A stretch of 64,000 nucleotides of DNA from Oscillospiraceae bacterium (GCA_021199795.1 JAJQHJ010000003.1:62001-126000); one strand, 5' to 3'; shown: positions 8,513 to 18,628, counted from the first letter of the stretch. Notes: generated from the letters alone by a model not told the origin. A program made the numbers and translations.

Positions 8513-8769
8513 CCAATACTAATCCACTCAAGTATGTGCAGCAGTATTCGTTCGCAGTCCTGGAAGCTCAGCTCTACCTCGACTCTCATCCGAACTGCGC
8601 CGACGCTCTCGCATACTACAACAAGTACAAGAAGCTTTATGAAGAAGCTAAGACCGATTACGAGGCAACCTATGGACCTCTGACTGCCGATTCAGACGCA
8701 AACAACGAATGCTGGCAGTGGGTCAAGGCTCCATGGCCTTGGGAACTTTCAGCAAACGAGGAGGTATGA
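8509..8769 (+). CDS. cotJB: Spore coat protein CotJB
   Basis: An 86-residue protein with the conserved CotJB pattern: an N-terminal helix with VQQYSFAVLEAQLYLDSHP, a central YYNKYKKLYEEAKTDYE block and the C-terminal WQWVKAPWPWE tryptophan cluster. It sits between cotJA (4-base overlap) and cotJC (3-base gap), the standard order. Its molecular role in the coat is unknown. Confidence 0.93.
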   Translation: MTNTNPLKYVQQYSFAVLEAQLYLDSHPNCADALAYYNKYKKLYEEAKTDYEATYGPLTADSDANNECWQWVKAPWPWELSANEEV

Positions 8770-8772
8770 GAT

Positions 8773-9369
8773 ATGTGGCAATATGAGAAGAAACTGCAAT
8801 ATCCCGTCAAGATAGCGAACCCCGACCCTGCGGCGGCGAAAATAATCATTTCCCAGTTCGGAGGACCCGATGGTGAGCTCAACGCCTCGATGCGTTACCT
8901 CTCCCAGAGATACACCGCACCCTGCCCCGAGGTCAAGGCTATACTAAATGATATCGGCACAGAAGAACTTGGTCATATGGAAATGATCTGCGCCATCATC
9001 TACCAGCTGACTAAGAACCTCACTCCCAAGGAAATCAAGGAATCCGGCTTTGACACCTATTTTGTCGACCACACAACCGGTCTCTATCCGATAGCTGCTT
9101 CCGGAACGCCATTCTCGGCGGAGCTCTTCCAGTCAACAGGCGACCCGATAGCCGATTTGTCAGAAGACCTGGCGGCGGAGCAGAAAGCCCGACTGACCTA
9201 TGACAACATCTTAAGGCTGGTCGACGACCCCGATGTCAGGGGCGTCATCAAATTCTTAAGGCAGCGCGAGATAGTCCACTTCCAGCGTTTCGGTGAAGCT
9301 ATGCGCCTCGTTACCGATCAGCTCGACTCAAAGAACTTCTACGCTTTCAACCCGAGCTTCGACAAATAA
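8773..9369 (+). CDS. cotJC: Spore coat manganese catalase-like protein CotJC
   Basis: A 198-residue ferritin-like four-helix protein of the manganese catalase family, starting MWQYEKKLQYPVKI. Dinuclear-metal ligand candidates are visible in GTEELGHMEM and in the later REIVHFQRFGEA segment (ExxH motifs). It is the last gene of the cotJ operon and is followed by a strong terminator. By analogy with Bacillus it is a coat component, possibly with catalase activity. Confidence 0.94.
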   Translation: MWQYEKKLQYPVKIANPDPAAAKIIISQFGGPDGELNASMRYLSQRYTAPCPEVKAILNDIGTEELGHMEMICAIIYQLTKNLTPKEIKESGFDTYFVDHTTGLYPIAASGTPFSAELFQSTGDPIADLSEDLAAEQKARLTYDNILRLVDDPDVRGVIKFLRQREIVHFQRFGEAMRLVTDQLDSKNFYAFNPSFDK

Positions 9370-9373
9370 GATA

Positions 9374-9405
9374 TTCCCGCCTCAGAACGGCGGGATTTTC
9401 TTTTC
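9374..9405 (+). terminator. Terminator of the cotJ operon
   Basis: CCCGCC (9376-9381) pairs with GGCGGG (9389-9394), followed by ATTTTCTTTT. Confidence 0.88.
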
Positions 9406-9436
9406 GACATGCTTCTTAACAGTCTTACGCTAATAT
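9403..9436 (+). promoter_or_regulatory. Candidate Spo0A-dependent promoter of spoIIE
   Basis: TTCGACA at 9403-9409 is the exact reverse complement of the Spo0A box TGTCGAA. A -10-like TAATAT lies 21 bases further at 9431-9436, which would place the box near position -37, as in Spo0A-activated sigma-A promoters. A second, imperfect site TTCGACC lies within the inverted repeat 9439-9455, after the -10. Assignment rests on consensus and position only. Confidence 0.6.
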
Positions 9437-9467
9437 TGTTTCGACCAAATCGAAAGGAAGCGTTAAA

Positions 9468-11120
9468 ATGAAGCTCATGGAATCAGTAAAAGCCGTCCCG
9501 AAAACAAATGTAGTCAGAATCGCAAAACCAATTCTCAGCTTTCTTGGAGGAGTCATCCTCGTGGGCTCACAGGTTTTAGGGGAGGATTCAGTGCTCACAG
9601 CGTCCCTGGTCGCCGCTTTGCCACCAGTCTGTGGATTTGCGGCACTCCTTGACGCGATGATGACAGCGATATTCACGGAAATAACGGCAGGAAAGGTAGC
9701 CTCTCTTGCAGCTGCTATGGTTGTTCTTCTGACAAGATTTCTCTTTGACGGGACAAGCCGCAGAACGTATCCGGGCATCGTATCGATAGTTGCGGCTGTA
9801 TCGTATCTTGGCTGTGCCATTTTTGCCGGAGCTATTTCAGGAGCCATGGTCGCAGACTACATAAGAATCATTTCGACCGGGCTTATTCTCGGAGCAAGCA
9901 CTTATCTGACAACGACAGTATTTCATATTGGAATTCTCCACGCCAGCAGGACTCAGCTTCTCTGGCTGTTTGCTCTGGCTGTGGTGATAGCCTCCTCATA
10001 TAATCTCAGCGAAATACTCAGCTTTCTTGTATGCGTAATCTGTGTATATAAACTCAGCCGCGAAAAATCCACTCTATCATCCACAGTCCGCTCAACTGCT
10101 CTTAAGCTCAGCTTTCTGGAAAACGCTCTTGGTCGCTTCCCAAGATTTCTGAATCCAGGATCAGATGAACACAGCTTTGAAAATATGGTGGAGCTTCTTG
10201 CACTCACCGAAGCTGACCTTGAGAAAGACCTCAGCACGAAAAAGCCTGACCCTAAATCCTCGCGTCTCTGCGACCTACTCTCGAAGAGGACTGGAACGGA
10301 AGTCGCAGCTGTCCCTCTTTCAGACGGAGCAGTGGAGCTATACTTTCCCAAGACTGCCCGAATCGGCGAGAACACCATCACAAAAGCCGCCGAAAAAGCC
10401 GGAATGGGGAGGAATGTTGAGCTCTTCAGAAGTGAAACCGACCGCCATATCCGCTTCACAGTAACCCCGGAGCCAAAGTGGCATTTCGATACCGGAGTCT
10501 GCCAACTGTCTGCTGATTCCTCGGAGCCGGATGGCACTTGCGGCGACCGTGCTGAAATCTGGAGCTTCGGAGTCTACAGCTATCTGATTTTATCCGATGG
10601 CATGGGAACTGGGAGTGAAGCTGGCAAATTGGCGAAAAGCCTGATGACTGCTTTCAGGAATCTGACAGAAGCCGGCTACTCCCTCGAATCTGCACTCCGC
10701 CTTTCTTCCGAATACATCCGCTCCTGCCAGCCGGACGAGTCGTTCGCGACTCTTGATATACTTTCAGCAAATATGATGACAGGTGAGCTGACGCTGAGAA
10801 AATGCGGGGCAGCCAGGAGTTATATTCTCCGCAACGGCGGCATCACTCCCATCCCAGCAGGCGGTTATCCGATAGGAATTCTGGAGGAAATCAGCCTGGT
10901 CAGCACGCAGATTACGCCTGATGACACTGTCACAATTCTCATGATGATCGACGGAGCCGACAGCCTTGGAATAGAAAGGCTTGCGGAGATTGTATCAGAG
11001 GAGGACAAGCTTTCAGTGGATGACCTGGCAGCTTTTCTCACAAATGAAGCCCGCAAGAGCCAGAACGCAGATTATCGCGACGATATTACAGTAGCTGTAA
11101 TCAGACTTTCAAAAATCTAA
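9468..11120 (+). CDS. spoIIE: Stage II sporulation protein E (short form)
   Basis: A 550-residue membrane phosphatase. About six hydrophobic segments fill residues 20-190, a linker follows, and a C-terminal PP2C-type serine phosphatase domain spans about 350-550, with LSDGMGTGSEAGKLAKSLM and the final YRDDITVAVIRL metal-binding motif. SpoIIE dephosphorylates SpoIIAA at the asymmetric septum to release sigma-F in the forespore. The Bacillus protein is about 827 residues with ten membrane segments, so this version is clearly shorter, mostly in the membrane and FtsZ-interacting regions. It is a single gene with a Spo0A-box-like promoter. Confidence 0.88.
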   Translation: MKLMESVKAVPKTNVVRIAKPILSFLGGVILVGSQVLGEDSVLTASLVAALPPVCGFAALLDAMMTAIFTEITAGKVASLAAAMVVLLTRFLFDGTSRRTYPGIVSIVAAVSYLGCAIFAGAISGAMVADYIRIISTGLILGASTYLTTTVFHIGILHASRTQLLWLFALAVVIASSYNLSEILSFLVCVICVYKLSREKSTLSSTVRSTALKLSFLENALGRFPRFLNPGSDEHSFENMVELLALTEADLEKDLSTKKPDPKSSRLCDLLSKRTGTEVAAVPLSDGAVELYFPKTARIGENTITKAAEKAGMGRNVELFRSETDRHIRFTVTPEPKWHFDTGVCQLSADSSEPDGTCGDRAEIWSFGVYSYLILSDGMGTGSEAGKLAKSLMTAFRNLTEAGYSLESALRLSSEYIRSCQPDESFATLDILSANMMTGELTLRKCGAARSYILRNGGITPIPAGGYPIGILEEISLVSTQITPDDTVTILMMIDGADSLGIERLAEIVSEEDKLSVDDLAAFLTNEARKSQNADYRDDITVAVIRLSKI

Positions 11121-11192
11121 AAATTCTTTTGTTAAGTTTGCACAAAAAAAGGCGTTGAAAAATGTTAAAAACGTCAAATTGGTCTAAACTCC

Positions 11193-11221
11193 TTGCAATA
11201 TTCATCAAAGCTTGCTATAAT
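11193..11221 (+). promoter_or_regulatory. Promoter of the glycogen operon
   Basis: TTGCAA (11193-11198), 17-base spacer, TATAAT (11216-11221), about 100 bases before the glgB start. It implies an untranslated leader of roughly 90 bases, in which I see no clear regulator. Confidence 0.8.
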
Positions 11222-11319
11222 GAAGCCATAAGCGAGTAAACGGAGAAAGTGCCGTTTTGCTTGATGCAAAAATATTAATCTTTACTACTTTTCACAATAA
11301 GAAAGAAGGGGTTATAGAT

Positions 11320-13272
11320 ATGAGCAAGGTCAATCAGGTGGAAGAGTACTTTGACGTGAAAACTGCGATTGCAAGTTTTTTAGACGGCAAAAACTACGAT
11401 TGTGCTGATTTTCTGGGTGCACACAAGAGAGACGAGGGCGGTTATATTTTTCGTGTCTGGGCACCAAGGGCGAAGCGTGTCTCTCTGGTAGGCGACTTTA
11501 ACGGTTGGGATCAGAACGCAAATCCGTGCCACAGAATCGATGGCGGTATCTGGGAATGCACGGCGCAGGCACTCGATACATATTCCACGTATAAGTATTT
11601 CGTTGAGGGCGCAGATGGCTCTCAGAGAATGAAAGCCGATCCCTATGGCGTCCATATGGAAACGCCTCCCGGGACTGCAACCAAATTGTTCGATATCGTT
11701 GGCTACAAGTGGGGCGACAATGCCTGGATGAATAAAAGGAAGAAGTCATCCCCCTATGATAAGCCGATGAACATCTACGAGGTAAACTTAGGCTCCTGGA
11801 AGCGTTATCCCGATGGCAACGTCTACAGCTATGAAAAGGCGGCTGACGAGCTTATTCCTTACCTGAAAGAAATGAACTACACTCACGTAGAGTTTATGCC
11901 TCTTACTGAGTATCCATATGAGGGTTCATGGGGCTACCAGGTCATGGGCTATTTCGCTCCGACTTCACGCTTCGGCACTCCCGAGGGCTTCATGAAGATG
12001 ATCGACAAATTTCATCAGGCGGGAATCGCTGTTATCCTCGACTGGGTGCCGGCGCACTTCCCGAAAGATGGCGCAGGTCTCTATGAGTTCGACGGCTCGC
12101 CCTGCTATGAATATGCCGATCCATTAAAGATGGAGCATAAGGCTTGGGGAACAAGGGTGTTTGACTTCGGTCGTCCCGAGGTCAGGTCTTTCCTGGTTTC
12201 AAGCGCACTTTTCTGGCTCGAAAAGTACCATGTTGATGGCTTGAGGGTCGATGCAGTAGCGTCCATGCTATACCTCGACTATGACAGACAGGGCGGCGAG
12301 TGGAGACCGAATAAATTCGGCGGACATGAGAATCTCGAGGCAGTTGAATTCCTGCAGATGCTTAACACAGCAGTCTTTTCAAGATGCCCTAATGCAATAA
12401 TGATTGCCGAGGAATCGACAGCCTGGGCAAACGTCACAAAGCCGGTCGACATGAATGGCTTGGGCTTCAACTTCAAGTGGAACATGGGCTGGATGAACGA
12501 CATGATGCACTATATGTCGCTTGACCCATACTTCCGCAAGTTCAACCACGATAAACTCACATTCTCGTTCTTCTATGCGTTTTCCGAGAATTTCATTCTC
12601 CCGATTTCGCATGACGAGGTCGTCCACGGCAAGCATTCACTTGTTGACAAGATGCCGGGCGATGCCGATTCAAAGCTTGCTAACGACAGAGCGTTCCTTG
12701 GCTATATGATGGCTCACCCTGGCAAGAAGCTACTCTTTATGGGAAGCGAATTTGCTCAGTTCCGCGAGTGGGACTACTCAAATGAACTCGAGTGGTTCAT
12801 GCCCGAGAAGTTTGAGGCTCACCGCGATTTCAAGGAATATGTCAAAAACCTCAACAAGTTCTACCTTGAGAATCCGTCCATGTGGCAGGAGGACTACTCC
12901 TGGAAAGGCTTCAACTGGATTGCTGCCGACGACAATGAACAGAGTGTAATCGTATTCAGAAGAATCGACAAGGCTGGAAAGGAGATTGTGGTCGTCTGCA
13001 ACTTCGTTCCGGTTGAGAGAAAGGGCTATCGCTTCGGCGTACCCTACAGAGGAACCTATACCGAGGTTATGAACTCAGCATCAAAGAACGGCTCACCCTA
13101 TCTCAATGGCACCGTGAAGTCGGAGAATGTTCCGTCTCATGGAATGGAGCAGTCGATAGCTGTGGACATCCCTCCGATGTCGGTTATGTATTTCAAAGTC
13201 AGAAAATATGGCGGCAGAAAAGCTGCCAAGATGACTGAAGAACAGTCATCTGATGAAAATACTGACAAATAA
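11320..13272 (+). CDS. glgB: 1,4-alpha-glucan branching enzyme
   Basis: A 650-residue GH13 enzyme that introduces alpha-1,6 branches into glycogen. An N-terminal CBM48-like domain (around FRVWAPRAKRVSLVGDFNGW) precedes the catalytic barrel. Visible landmarks are DWVPAHFPKD, the nucleophile region GLRVDAVASM (Asp at residue 311), the acid/base IAEES (Glu at 364) and the ISHDEVVHGK block. The ATG at 11320 is preceded by GAAGGGG; an upstream TTG reading has no ribosome binding site. It is the first gene of glgB-glgC-glgD-glgA. Confidence 0.97.
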   Translation: MSKVNQVEEYFDVKTAIASFLDGKNYDCADFLGAHKRDEGGYIFRVWAPRAKRVSLVGDFNGWDQNANPCHRIDGGIWECTAQALDTYSTYKYFVEGADGSQRMKADPYGVHMETPPGTATKLFDIVGYKWGDNAWMNKRKKSSPYDKPMNIYEVNLGSWKRYPDGNVYSYEKAADELIPYLKEMNYTHVEFMPLTEYPYEGSWGYQVMGYFAPTSRFGTPEGFMKMIDKFHQAGIAVILDWVPAHFPKDGAGLYEFDGSPCYEYADPLKMEHKAWGTRVFDFGRPEVRSFLVSSALFWLEKYHVDGLRVDAVASMLYLDYDRQGGEWRPNKFGGHENLEAVEFLQMLNTAVFSRCPNAIMIAEESTAWANVTKPVDMNGLGFNFKWNMGWMNDMMHYMSLDPYFRKFNHDKLTFSFFYAFSENFILPISHDEVVHGKHSLVDKMPGDADSKLANDRAFLGYMMAHPGKKLLFMGSEFAQFREWDYSNELEWFMPEKFEAHRDFKEYVKNLNKFYLENPSMWQEDYSWKGFNWIAADDNEQSVIVFRRIDKAGKEIVVVCNFVPVERKGYRFGVPYRGTYTEVMNSASKNGSPYLNGTVKSENVPSHGMEQSIAVDIPPMSVMYFKVRKYGGRKAAKMTEEQSSDENTDK

Positions 13273-13311
13273 ATAGAGCGTTTTCAATCTAAATCTGAAA
13301 GGAAGAGTGTA

Positions 13312-14514
13312 ATGTACAACAAAAAAGAATGCGTTGCGATGCTTTTGGCAGGCGGACAGGGATCAAGACTGTACGCACTGACAAAGAACGTAGCCAAGCC
13401 CGCCGTACCTTATGGAGGCAAGTACAGAATCATCGATTTCCCGCTGTCAAACTGTGTCAACTCAGGTATCGACACAGTGGGTGTTTTGACCCAGTATCAG
13501 CCGCTCGTTCTGAACGACTATATCGGCAACGGACAGGCATGGAACCTCGATAGGATCCATGGAGGCGTGCATATCCTGCCGCCTTACCAGTCAAATTCCG
13601 GCGCACAGTGGTATGAGGGCACTGCTAATGCCATCTACCAGAATCTCTCGTTTATCGACAGATACGATCCCGAGTATGTCGTGATACTTTCCGGCGACCA
13701 TATCTACAAGATGGACTATTCCAAGATGTTAAGCTTCCACAAAGAAAAGGACGCTGTCTGCACAATTGCGGTTCTGGACGTCGAGTATGAGGAGGCATCC
13801 CGCTTCGGAATCATGTCAGTTGACGATGATAACGCAATCACCAAGTTCGTTGAAAAGCCAAAGGTTCCCGAGAGTACCTTGGCATCAATGGGCATCTACA
13901 TATTCTCTTATCCCACTCTCAAAAAGTATCTCATCGAAAACGAGCAGGATGAGACTGCCACAAAGGACTTCGGCAAGAACATCATTCCTGCACTTCTCGA
14001 AAACAAGGAAAGGCTCTATGCCTACAGATTCGAGGGCTATTGGAAGGACGTTGGAACGATAGACAGCCTCTGGGAAGCAAATATGGATCTTCTGAGCCCG
14101 ACCGTTTCACTCGACCTCTATGATCCCAGCTGGAAGATCTACTCTAATAACGATTCACGTGCACCTCATATCATCGGCAAGAACGCTAAAATTCAGAATT
14201 CAATGGTAACCACCGGCTGTGTTATCGACGGTGCAGTTGAATTCTCGATGATTTCCGGCGGAGTCACCATCGAAGAGGGCGCAGTCGTAACCGATTCAAT
14301 TCTCATGCCCGGCGCAACCGTAAAGAAAGGCGCAGTTGTTGAGTATTCGATAGTCGGCGAGTCAAGCGTCATTGAGCCGGGTGCGCATATCGGCGCAAGA
14401 CCCGAAACGGTAGAGAACAAGGACGAGTGGGGAGTAGCTGTCGTCGGTCACGACGTAACAGTCAGCTCAGGCTCAGTCGTCAAGCCCAAAGAGATAATCT
14501 CTGCCGATATGTAA
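13312..14514 (+). CDS. glgC: Glucose-1-phosphate adenylyltransferase, catalytic subunit
   Basis: A 400-residue ADP-glucose pyrophosphorylase that makes ADP-glucose from glucose-1-phosphate and ATP. The nucleotidyltransferase signature [20 protein letters not shown] is intact near residues 9-28, with [20 protein letters not shown] following and [12 protein letters not shown] in the active site. A C-terminal left-handed beta-helix of hexapeptide-like repeats covers about 290-390. It is paired with the degenerate GlgD encoded next, as usual in Firmicutes. Confidence 0.97.
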   Translation: MYNKKECVAMLLAGGQGSRLYALTKNVAKPAVPYGGKYRIIDFPLSNCVNSGIDTVGVLTQYQPLVLNDYIGNGQAWNLDRIHGGVHILPPYQSNSGAQWYEGTANAIYQNLSFIDRYDPEYVVILSGDHIYKMDYSKMLSFHKEKDAVCTIAVLDVEYEEASRFGIMSVDDDNAITKFVEKPKVPESTLASMGIYIFSYPTLKKYLIENEQDETATKDFGKNIIPALLENKERLYAYRFEGYWKDVGTIDSLWEANMDLLSPTVSLDLYDPSWKIYSNNDSRAPHIIGKNAKIQNSMVTTGCVIDGAVEFSMISGGVTIEEGAVVTDSILMPGATVKKGAVVEYSIVGESSVIEPGAHIGARPETVENKDEWGVAVVGHDVTVSSGSVVKPKEIISADM

Positions 14515-14527
14515 GGAGGAAGCGGTA

Positions 14528-15655
14528 ATGAGCTATAATATGACAAATGTATTGGGCATTATCTTCGCAAATTCCCATGATGAGGCTTTGCCCGAGCTTG
14601 CATCAAACCGCACAATGGCATCTGTTCCATTCGGCGGAAGATTCCGTCTTATCGACTTCCAGCTTTCAAGCATGGTCAATTCCGGAATGTCCACAGTCGG
14701 AATAATCACAAAGTCAAACTATGAGTCACTTCTCGACCATATCGGCAGTGCGAGATACTGGGATCTAGCCCGTTCCTACGGCGGTCTCACAATTCTTCCG
14801 CCTTACGGAAATATCGACTCGGGTCTCTATGTCGGAAAGCTCGAAGCTCTCAAGGGAGCACTTGGCTACATCAAGAAGACCGGCTGCGAGTATGTAATCC
14901 TCACTGATGGCAATGTCGTTCTCAACGCAGACTATTCCAAGATTATCGAGGAACACATCGAGTCCGGAGCAGACATCACCTGCGTCGCCTCCACCGGCAA
15001 CTATTCTGCTTCCGAGACCGCTGATGCAGTCGCTTTCGAGACAGACTCAACCGGCAGAGTAAAGGAAACAATCCTCAACCCTGCAAAGGCAGGAAAGTAC
15101 ACCTTGGGTCTCAATATCAACATCCTTTCAACTGCACTTCTCGAAAGCCTGGTTATGGATCTCATTCCGAGAGGAAAGAATGTATTTGACAGAGACGTTT
15201 TGCAGGCTAAAGCTGGCAAGCTCAATATCCGTGTCCACGAGTACACCGGCTACTACAGCAGAATCCACGATTTCGAGAGCTACTACACAGAGAACATGAA
15301 GCTTCTCGACCCCGACAACCTCGGCAAGCTTATCCTTAAGAAGAGACCTATATACACTAAGGTTCGTGATGACGCACCCTCTAAGTACGGTCTTGACAGC
15401 TCAGTCAATAACTCACTTGTTGCTGACGGCTGCGTTATCGACGGCATAGTTGAGAACTCAATCCTCTTCAGGGGCGTAAAGGTTGCTAAGGGAGCAGTTG
15501 TCAAGAACTGCATTCTCATGCAGGACACTTCTGTCGGTAAGGAAACTATGATTTCCAACATCATCACGGATAAGGATGTTGTCATCGGCGATGAATTAAG
15601 AATCTCATCTGCCGTCGGAAGCCCACTCTATATCGGCAAGAAGAGAGTTCTCTGA
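14528..15655 (+). CDS. glgD: Glucose-1-phosphate adenylyltransferase, GlgD subunit
   Basis: A 375-residue GlgC homologue in which the catalytic signature is degenerate: the GGQGSRL loop is replaced by FANSHDEALPELASNRTMAS, while VPFGGRFRLIDFQLSSMVNS is retained. GlgD forms a heterotetramer with GlgC and modulates its activity. A left-handed beta-helix is visible at the C-terminus. It lies 13 bases after glgC with an AAGGAGG site. Confidence 0.95.
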   Translation: MSYNMTNVLGIIFANSHDEALPELASNRTMASVPFGGRFRLIDFQLSSMVNSGMSTVGIITKSNYESLLDHIGSARYWDLARSYGGLTILPPYGNIDSGLYVGKLEALKGALGYIKKTGCEYVILTDGNVVLNADYSKIIEEHIESGADITCVASTGNYSASETADAVAFETDSTGRVKETILNPAKAGKYTLGLNINILSTALLESLVMDLIPRGKNVFDRDVLQAKAGKLNIRVHEYTGYYSRIHDFESYYTENMKLLDPDNLGKLILKKRPIYTKVRDDAPSKYGLDSSVNNSLVADGCVIDGIVENSILFRGVKVAKGAVVKNCILMQDTSVGKETMISNIITDKDVVIGDELRISSAVGSPLYIGKKRVL

Positions 15656-15668
15656 TTAAGAAAGAACG

Positions 15669-17099
15669 GTGATTGAATTGAAAATTCTATATTGTGCAAG
15701 TGAAGCACTGCCGTATGTGGCGTCAGGCGGACTCGCCGATGTCGCAGGCTCGCTTCCAAAGGCACTTTGCGAGGCAGGACAGGACTGCAGAGTGGTTCTT
15801 CCTCTCTACGGCACCATCAAGCAGGAATTAAGAGACAGCCTTGAGTATGTGACAAACTTCTTTGTACCTGTATCGTGGAGAAGCCAGTACTGCGGAGTCT
15901 TCAAGGGAGAATCGGCAGGAGTTACATACTACCTCCTCGATAACGAGTACTACTTCAAGCGTAACACCATTTATGGTCACTACGATGATGCAGAGAGATT
16001 TGCGTTCTTTGCAAGAGCAATTCTTGAACTCATCAAGCATATCGACTTCAAGCCTGATATCCTGAACTGCAACGACTGGCAGACTGCCCTTACCCCCGTT
16101 TACTATAACCTCTTCTACAAGGGTGAAGAGGGGATGGGCAATATCAAGACGGTATTCACCATCCACAATATCCAGTATCAGGGCAAATACGGCATGGAGC
16201 TCTGCTCAGACCTCCTCGGAATTCCCGACTATGCAAGAGGAATCCTCGAATATGATAACTGCTGCAACTTCATGAAAGGTGCATTCGAGGTTTCGGACAA
16301 GATCACAACCGTTTCTCCGACCTATGCATGGGAAATTCTCAATCCCTACTTCTCGCATGGCTTGGATCCTGTACTCTGGAGCAAGCAGTATAAGCTCACT
16401 GGCTTCCTCAATGGAATCGACCAGGATATCTATAATCCTGAAATCGATCCGGCCCTTGCCGCTAACTATTCCGTTGATGACAAGTCAGGAAAGGCAATCT
16501 GCAAGAAAGCAATTCTCGAAGAATTCGGTCTTCCTGATGGAAAAGAACCTGTTATGGGCATAGTCACAAGACTTGCCTCCCACAAGGGCGTCGACCTTAT
16601 AAAGTGCGTCTTTGAGGATATGGTTCACCTTGGCTACAAGTTTGTAATTCTTGGCTCCGGCGAGAAGCAGTATGAAGACTTCTTCCGTGAAATGGCTTAC
16701 AGATATCCAGACAGGGTGGGAGTCAAGATTGGCTTCATCCCCGACGTAGCTCACAGAATCTATGCCGGTGCTGATATGTTCCTGATGCCGTCCCAGAGCG
16801 AGCCCTGCGGCTTGGCTCAGATGGTAGCTTTAAGATACGGCACAATCCCGATAGTCCGTGAAACCGGAGGCTTGAAGGACTCTATCGTTGACTGCGGTGG
16901 TCCCGGCGGCAACGGCTTCACATTCAAGACCTACAACGCTCACGATATGCTCGACGCAACAGTCAGAGCAAGAGCCTACTATGACCAGAGAATGCAGTGG
17001 GGCAAGCTCACTTCTCACGCTATGCGTGAAGATTTCAGCTGGGCACGCTCCGCAGAGCTCTATATGGGTCTCTACAGAGAGCTTGCAGGAGACGTTTAA
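15669..17099 (+). CDS. glgA: Glycogen synthase
   Basis: A 476-residue GT5 glycogen synthase that adds glucose from ADP-glucose to glycogen. The N-terminal donor-binding loop reads ASEALPYVASGGLADVAGSL; later motifs are FTIHNIQYQGKYG, FLNGIDQDIYNP and the C-terminal FLMPSQSEPCGLAQM. Two starts are possible: GTG at 15669, used here, or TTG at 15678, which gives the family-typical MKILYCASEA and has GGTGAT (complementary to the 16S tail) close upstream. A terminator follows at 17114. Confidence 0.96.
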   Translation: MIELKILYCASEALPYVASGGLADVAGSLPKALCEAGQDCRVVLPLYGTIKQELRDSLEYVTNFFVPVSWRSQYCGVFKGESAGVTYYLLDNEYYFKRNTIYGHYDDAERFAFFARAILELIKHIDFKPDILNCNDWQTALTPVYYNLFYKGEEGMGNIKTVFTIHNIQYQGKYGMELCSDLLGIPDYARGILEYDNCCNFMKGAFEVSDKITTVSPTYAWEILNPYFSHGLDPVLWSKQYKLTGFLNGIDQDIYNPEIDPALAANYSVDDKSGKAICKKAILEEFGLPDGKEPVMGIVTRLASHKGVDLIKCVFEDMVHLGYKFVILGSGEKQYEDFFREMAYRYPDRVGVKIGFIPDVAHRIYAGADMFLMPSQSEPCGLAQMVALRYGTIPIVRETGGLKDSIVDCGGPGGNGFTFKTYNAHDMLDATVRARAYYDQRMQWGKLTSHAMREDFSWARSAELYMGLYRELAGDV

Positions 17100-17113
17100 C
17101 CAGGATCTGTAAT

Positions 17114-17146
17114 AAAATCCTCACCAATTGGTGGGGATTTTGTTGC
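17114..17146 (+). terminator. Terminator of the glycogen operon
   Basis: A 12-pair stem (AAAATCCTCACC against GGTGGGGATTTT, one G-T pair) with AATT loop at 17114-17141, ending in a T-rich tract. Confidence 0.85.
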
Positions 17147-17172
17147 ATATAGTCACTGCTTTGAAATAACAG

Positions 17173-17201
17173 TTGCAAACTGCGTGAAAAGGTGATAAAA
17201 T
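17173..17201 (+). promoter_or_regulatory. Promoter of trkA-trkH
   Basis: TTGCAA (17173-17178), 17-base spacer, TAAAAT (17196-17201), 48 bases before the trkA ATG. Confidence 0.75.
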
Positions 17202-17248
17202 AGTGTTGAAATCCGCCGGGACAGGCGGGGAAGGGAATCTAAGACAAA

Positions 17249-18607
17249 ATGAAAATTACTGTTGCGGGATGCGGAAAAATAGGAATGGAGATAGTTGCGG
17301 CACTTGCGGCTGAGGGTCATGACGTAGTGGCTGTCGATATTGACGCCGATGTTGTGAACCTGATAACAAACGTCCATGACGTAATGGGCGTCATTGGCAA
17401 TGCCTCCGACTATGAAACCCTGGTCGAAGCCAATGTCGAGAAAGCCGACATATTCGTCGCATGTATGGATTCTGATGAACAGAATATGCTTGCCTGCTTC
17501 CTGGCTAAAAAGATGGGTGCCGAGAACACCATTGCCCGTATCAGAAACCCTGAATATAACGATAACAGCCTTGGCTTCCTGAGAAAAAATCTTGAACTCT
17601 CAGTTGCCCTTAATCCTGAGCTTCTCACTGCTCAGGAAATGTACAATATCTTAAAATTCCCGTCCGCAGTCGGAATTGAAAGCTTTTCAAGAAGAAACCT
17701 TGAGATGATTGAGATAATCATCCCGCAGGGCAGTGAGCTTGACGGAATGAATCTCATAAAAATGCGTGAAAAATTCAATGCAAACTTCCTTGTCTGCTGT
17801 GTCCAGAGGGGCAGCGAAGTCTTCATCCCGGGCGGCTCGTTTGAACTTAAGGCTGGGGATAAGATAGGCATAACTGCCTCGCTCACTGAAATGTCGAAGC
17901 TCCTCAAGATGCTGGGAGTCCTCAAGAAAAAATCAAAGCACACCATGATTCTCGGCGGAAGCAAGATTGCTTTCTATCTCGCCGCACTCATAACAAAGAG
18001 CGGCGGCTATGCCAAGATTATAGACAAGAACAAAGCCCGCTGTGAAGAGCTTGCCGGTCTGTTGCCGAGCACATCCACCATATATGGCGACGGAATGCAG
18101 CAGGAACTCCTCCTGGAGGAGGGAATTGAAAGCTCTGATGCGTTCGTCTCCTTAACCGGCTTTGACGAGGAAAACATCCTGACAGCGATATTTGCTTCCA
18201 TGCAGAACGTCCCTAAGGTTATAGCCAAGGTCAACCGCGACGAGCTGGTTGAAATGGCAACGAAGATAGGCGTTGAGTGCGTAGTATCTCCAAAAGATAT
18301 CACTTCATCAGTAGTCGTAAAGTATGCCCGAGCCCTTGAAAACAGCGTCGGTTCATCCGTTGAGACACTCTACAAGCTGATGGATGGCAAGGTTGAAGCA
18401 CTTGAATTTATAGTCAATTCCGAATCCAAACTCACTGGAATCCCGCTTAAGAGCCTTGAGCTTAAAAAGGGAATCCTCATCGCCGGCATCATGCGTGGCA
18501 GAAAGACGATAATCCCGTCAGGTAATGATATGATTACAGTAGGTGACAGGGTAGTAGTTATCTCCGGAAACTTAGGACTCGGAGACTTGGTAGATATATT
18601 AGCATAG
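17249..18607 (+). CDS. trkA: Trk potassium uptake regulatory protein TrkA
   Basis: A 452-residue cytoplasmic NAD(H)-binding gating subunit. Two RCK units are arranged in tandem: the first Rossmann motif is VAGCGKIGMEIVAAL (residues 5-19) with the acidic VDID end of strand 2, and the second begins near residue 230 (MILGGSKIAFYLAAL). Each is followed by a TrkA-C domain. It is directly upstream of trkH (21 bases), its membrane partner. Confidence 0.95.
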   Translation: MKITVAGCGKIGMEIVAALAAEGHDVVAVDIDADVVNLITNVHDVMGVIGNASDYETLVEANVEKADIFVACMDSDEQNMLACFLAKKMGAENTIARIRNPEYNDNSLGFLRKNLELSVALNPELLTAQEMYNILKFPSAVGIESFSRRNLEMIEIIIPQGSELDGMNLIKMREKFNANFLVCCVQRGSEVFIPGGSFELKAGDKIGITASLTEMSKLLKMLGVLKKKSKHTMILGGSKIAFYLAALITKSGGYAKIIDKNKARCEELAGLLPSTSTIYGDGMQQELLLEEGIESSDAFVSLTGFDEENILTAIFASMQNVPKVIAKVNRDELVEMATKIGVECVVSPKDITSSVVVKYARALENSVGSSVETLYKLMDGKVEALEFIVNSESKLTGIPLKSLELKKGILIAGIMRGRKTIIPSGNDMITVGDRVVVISGNLGLGDLVDILA

Positions 18608-18628
18608 TTATTAGAAAGCTGGTAAAAT

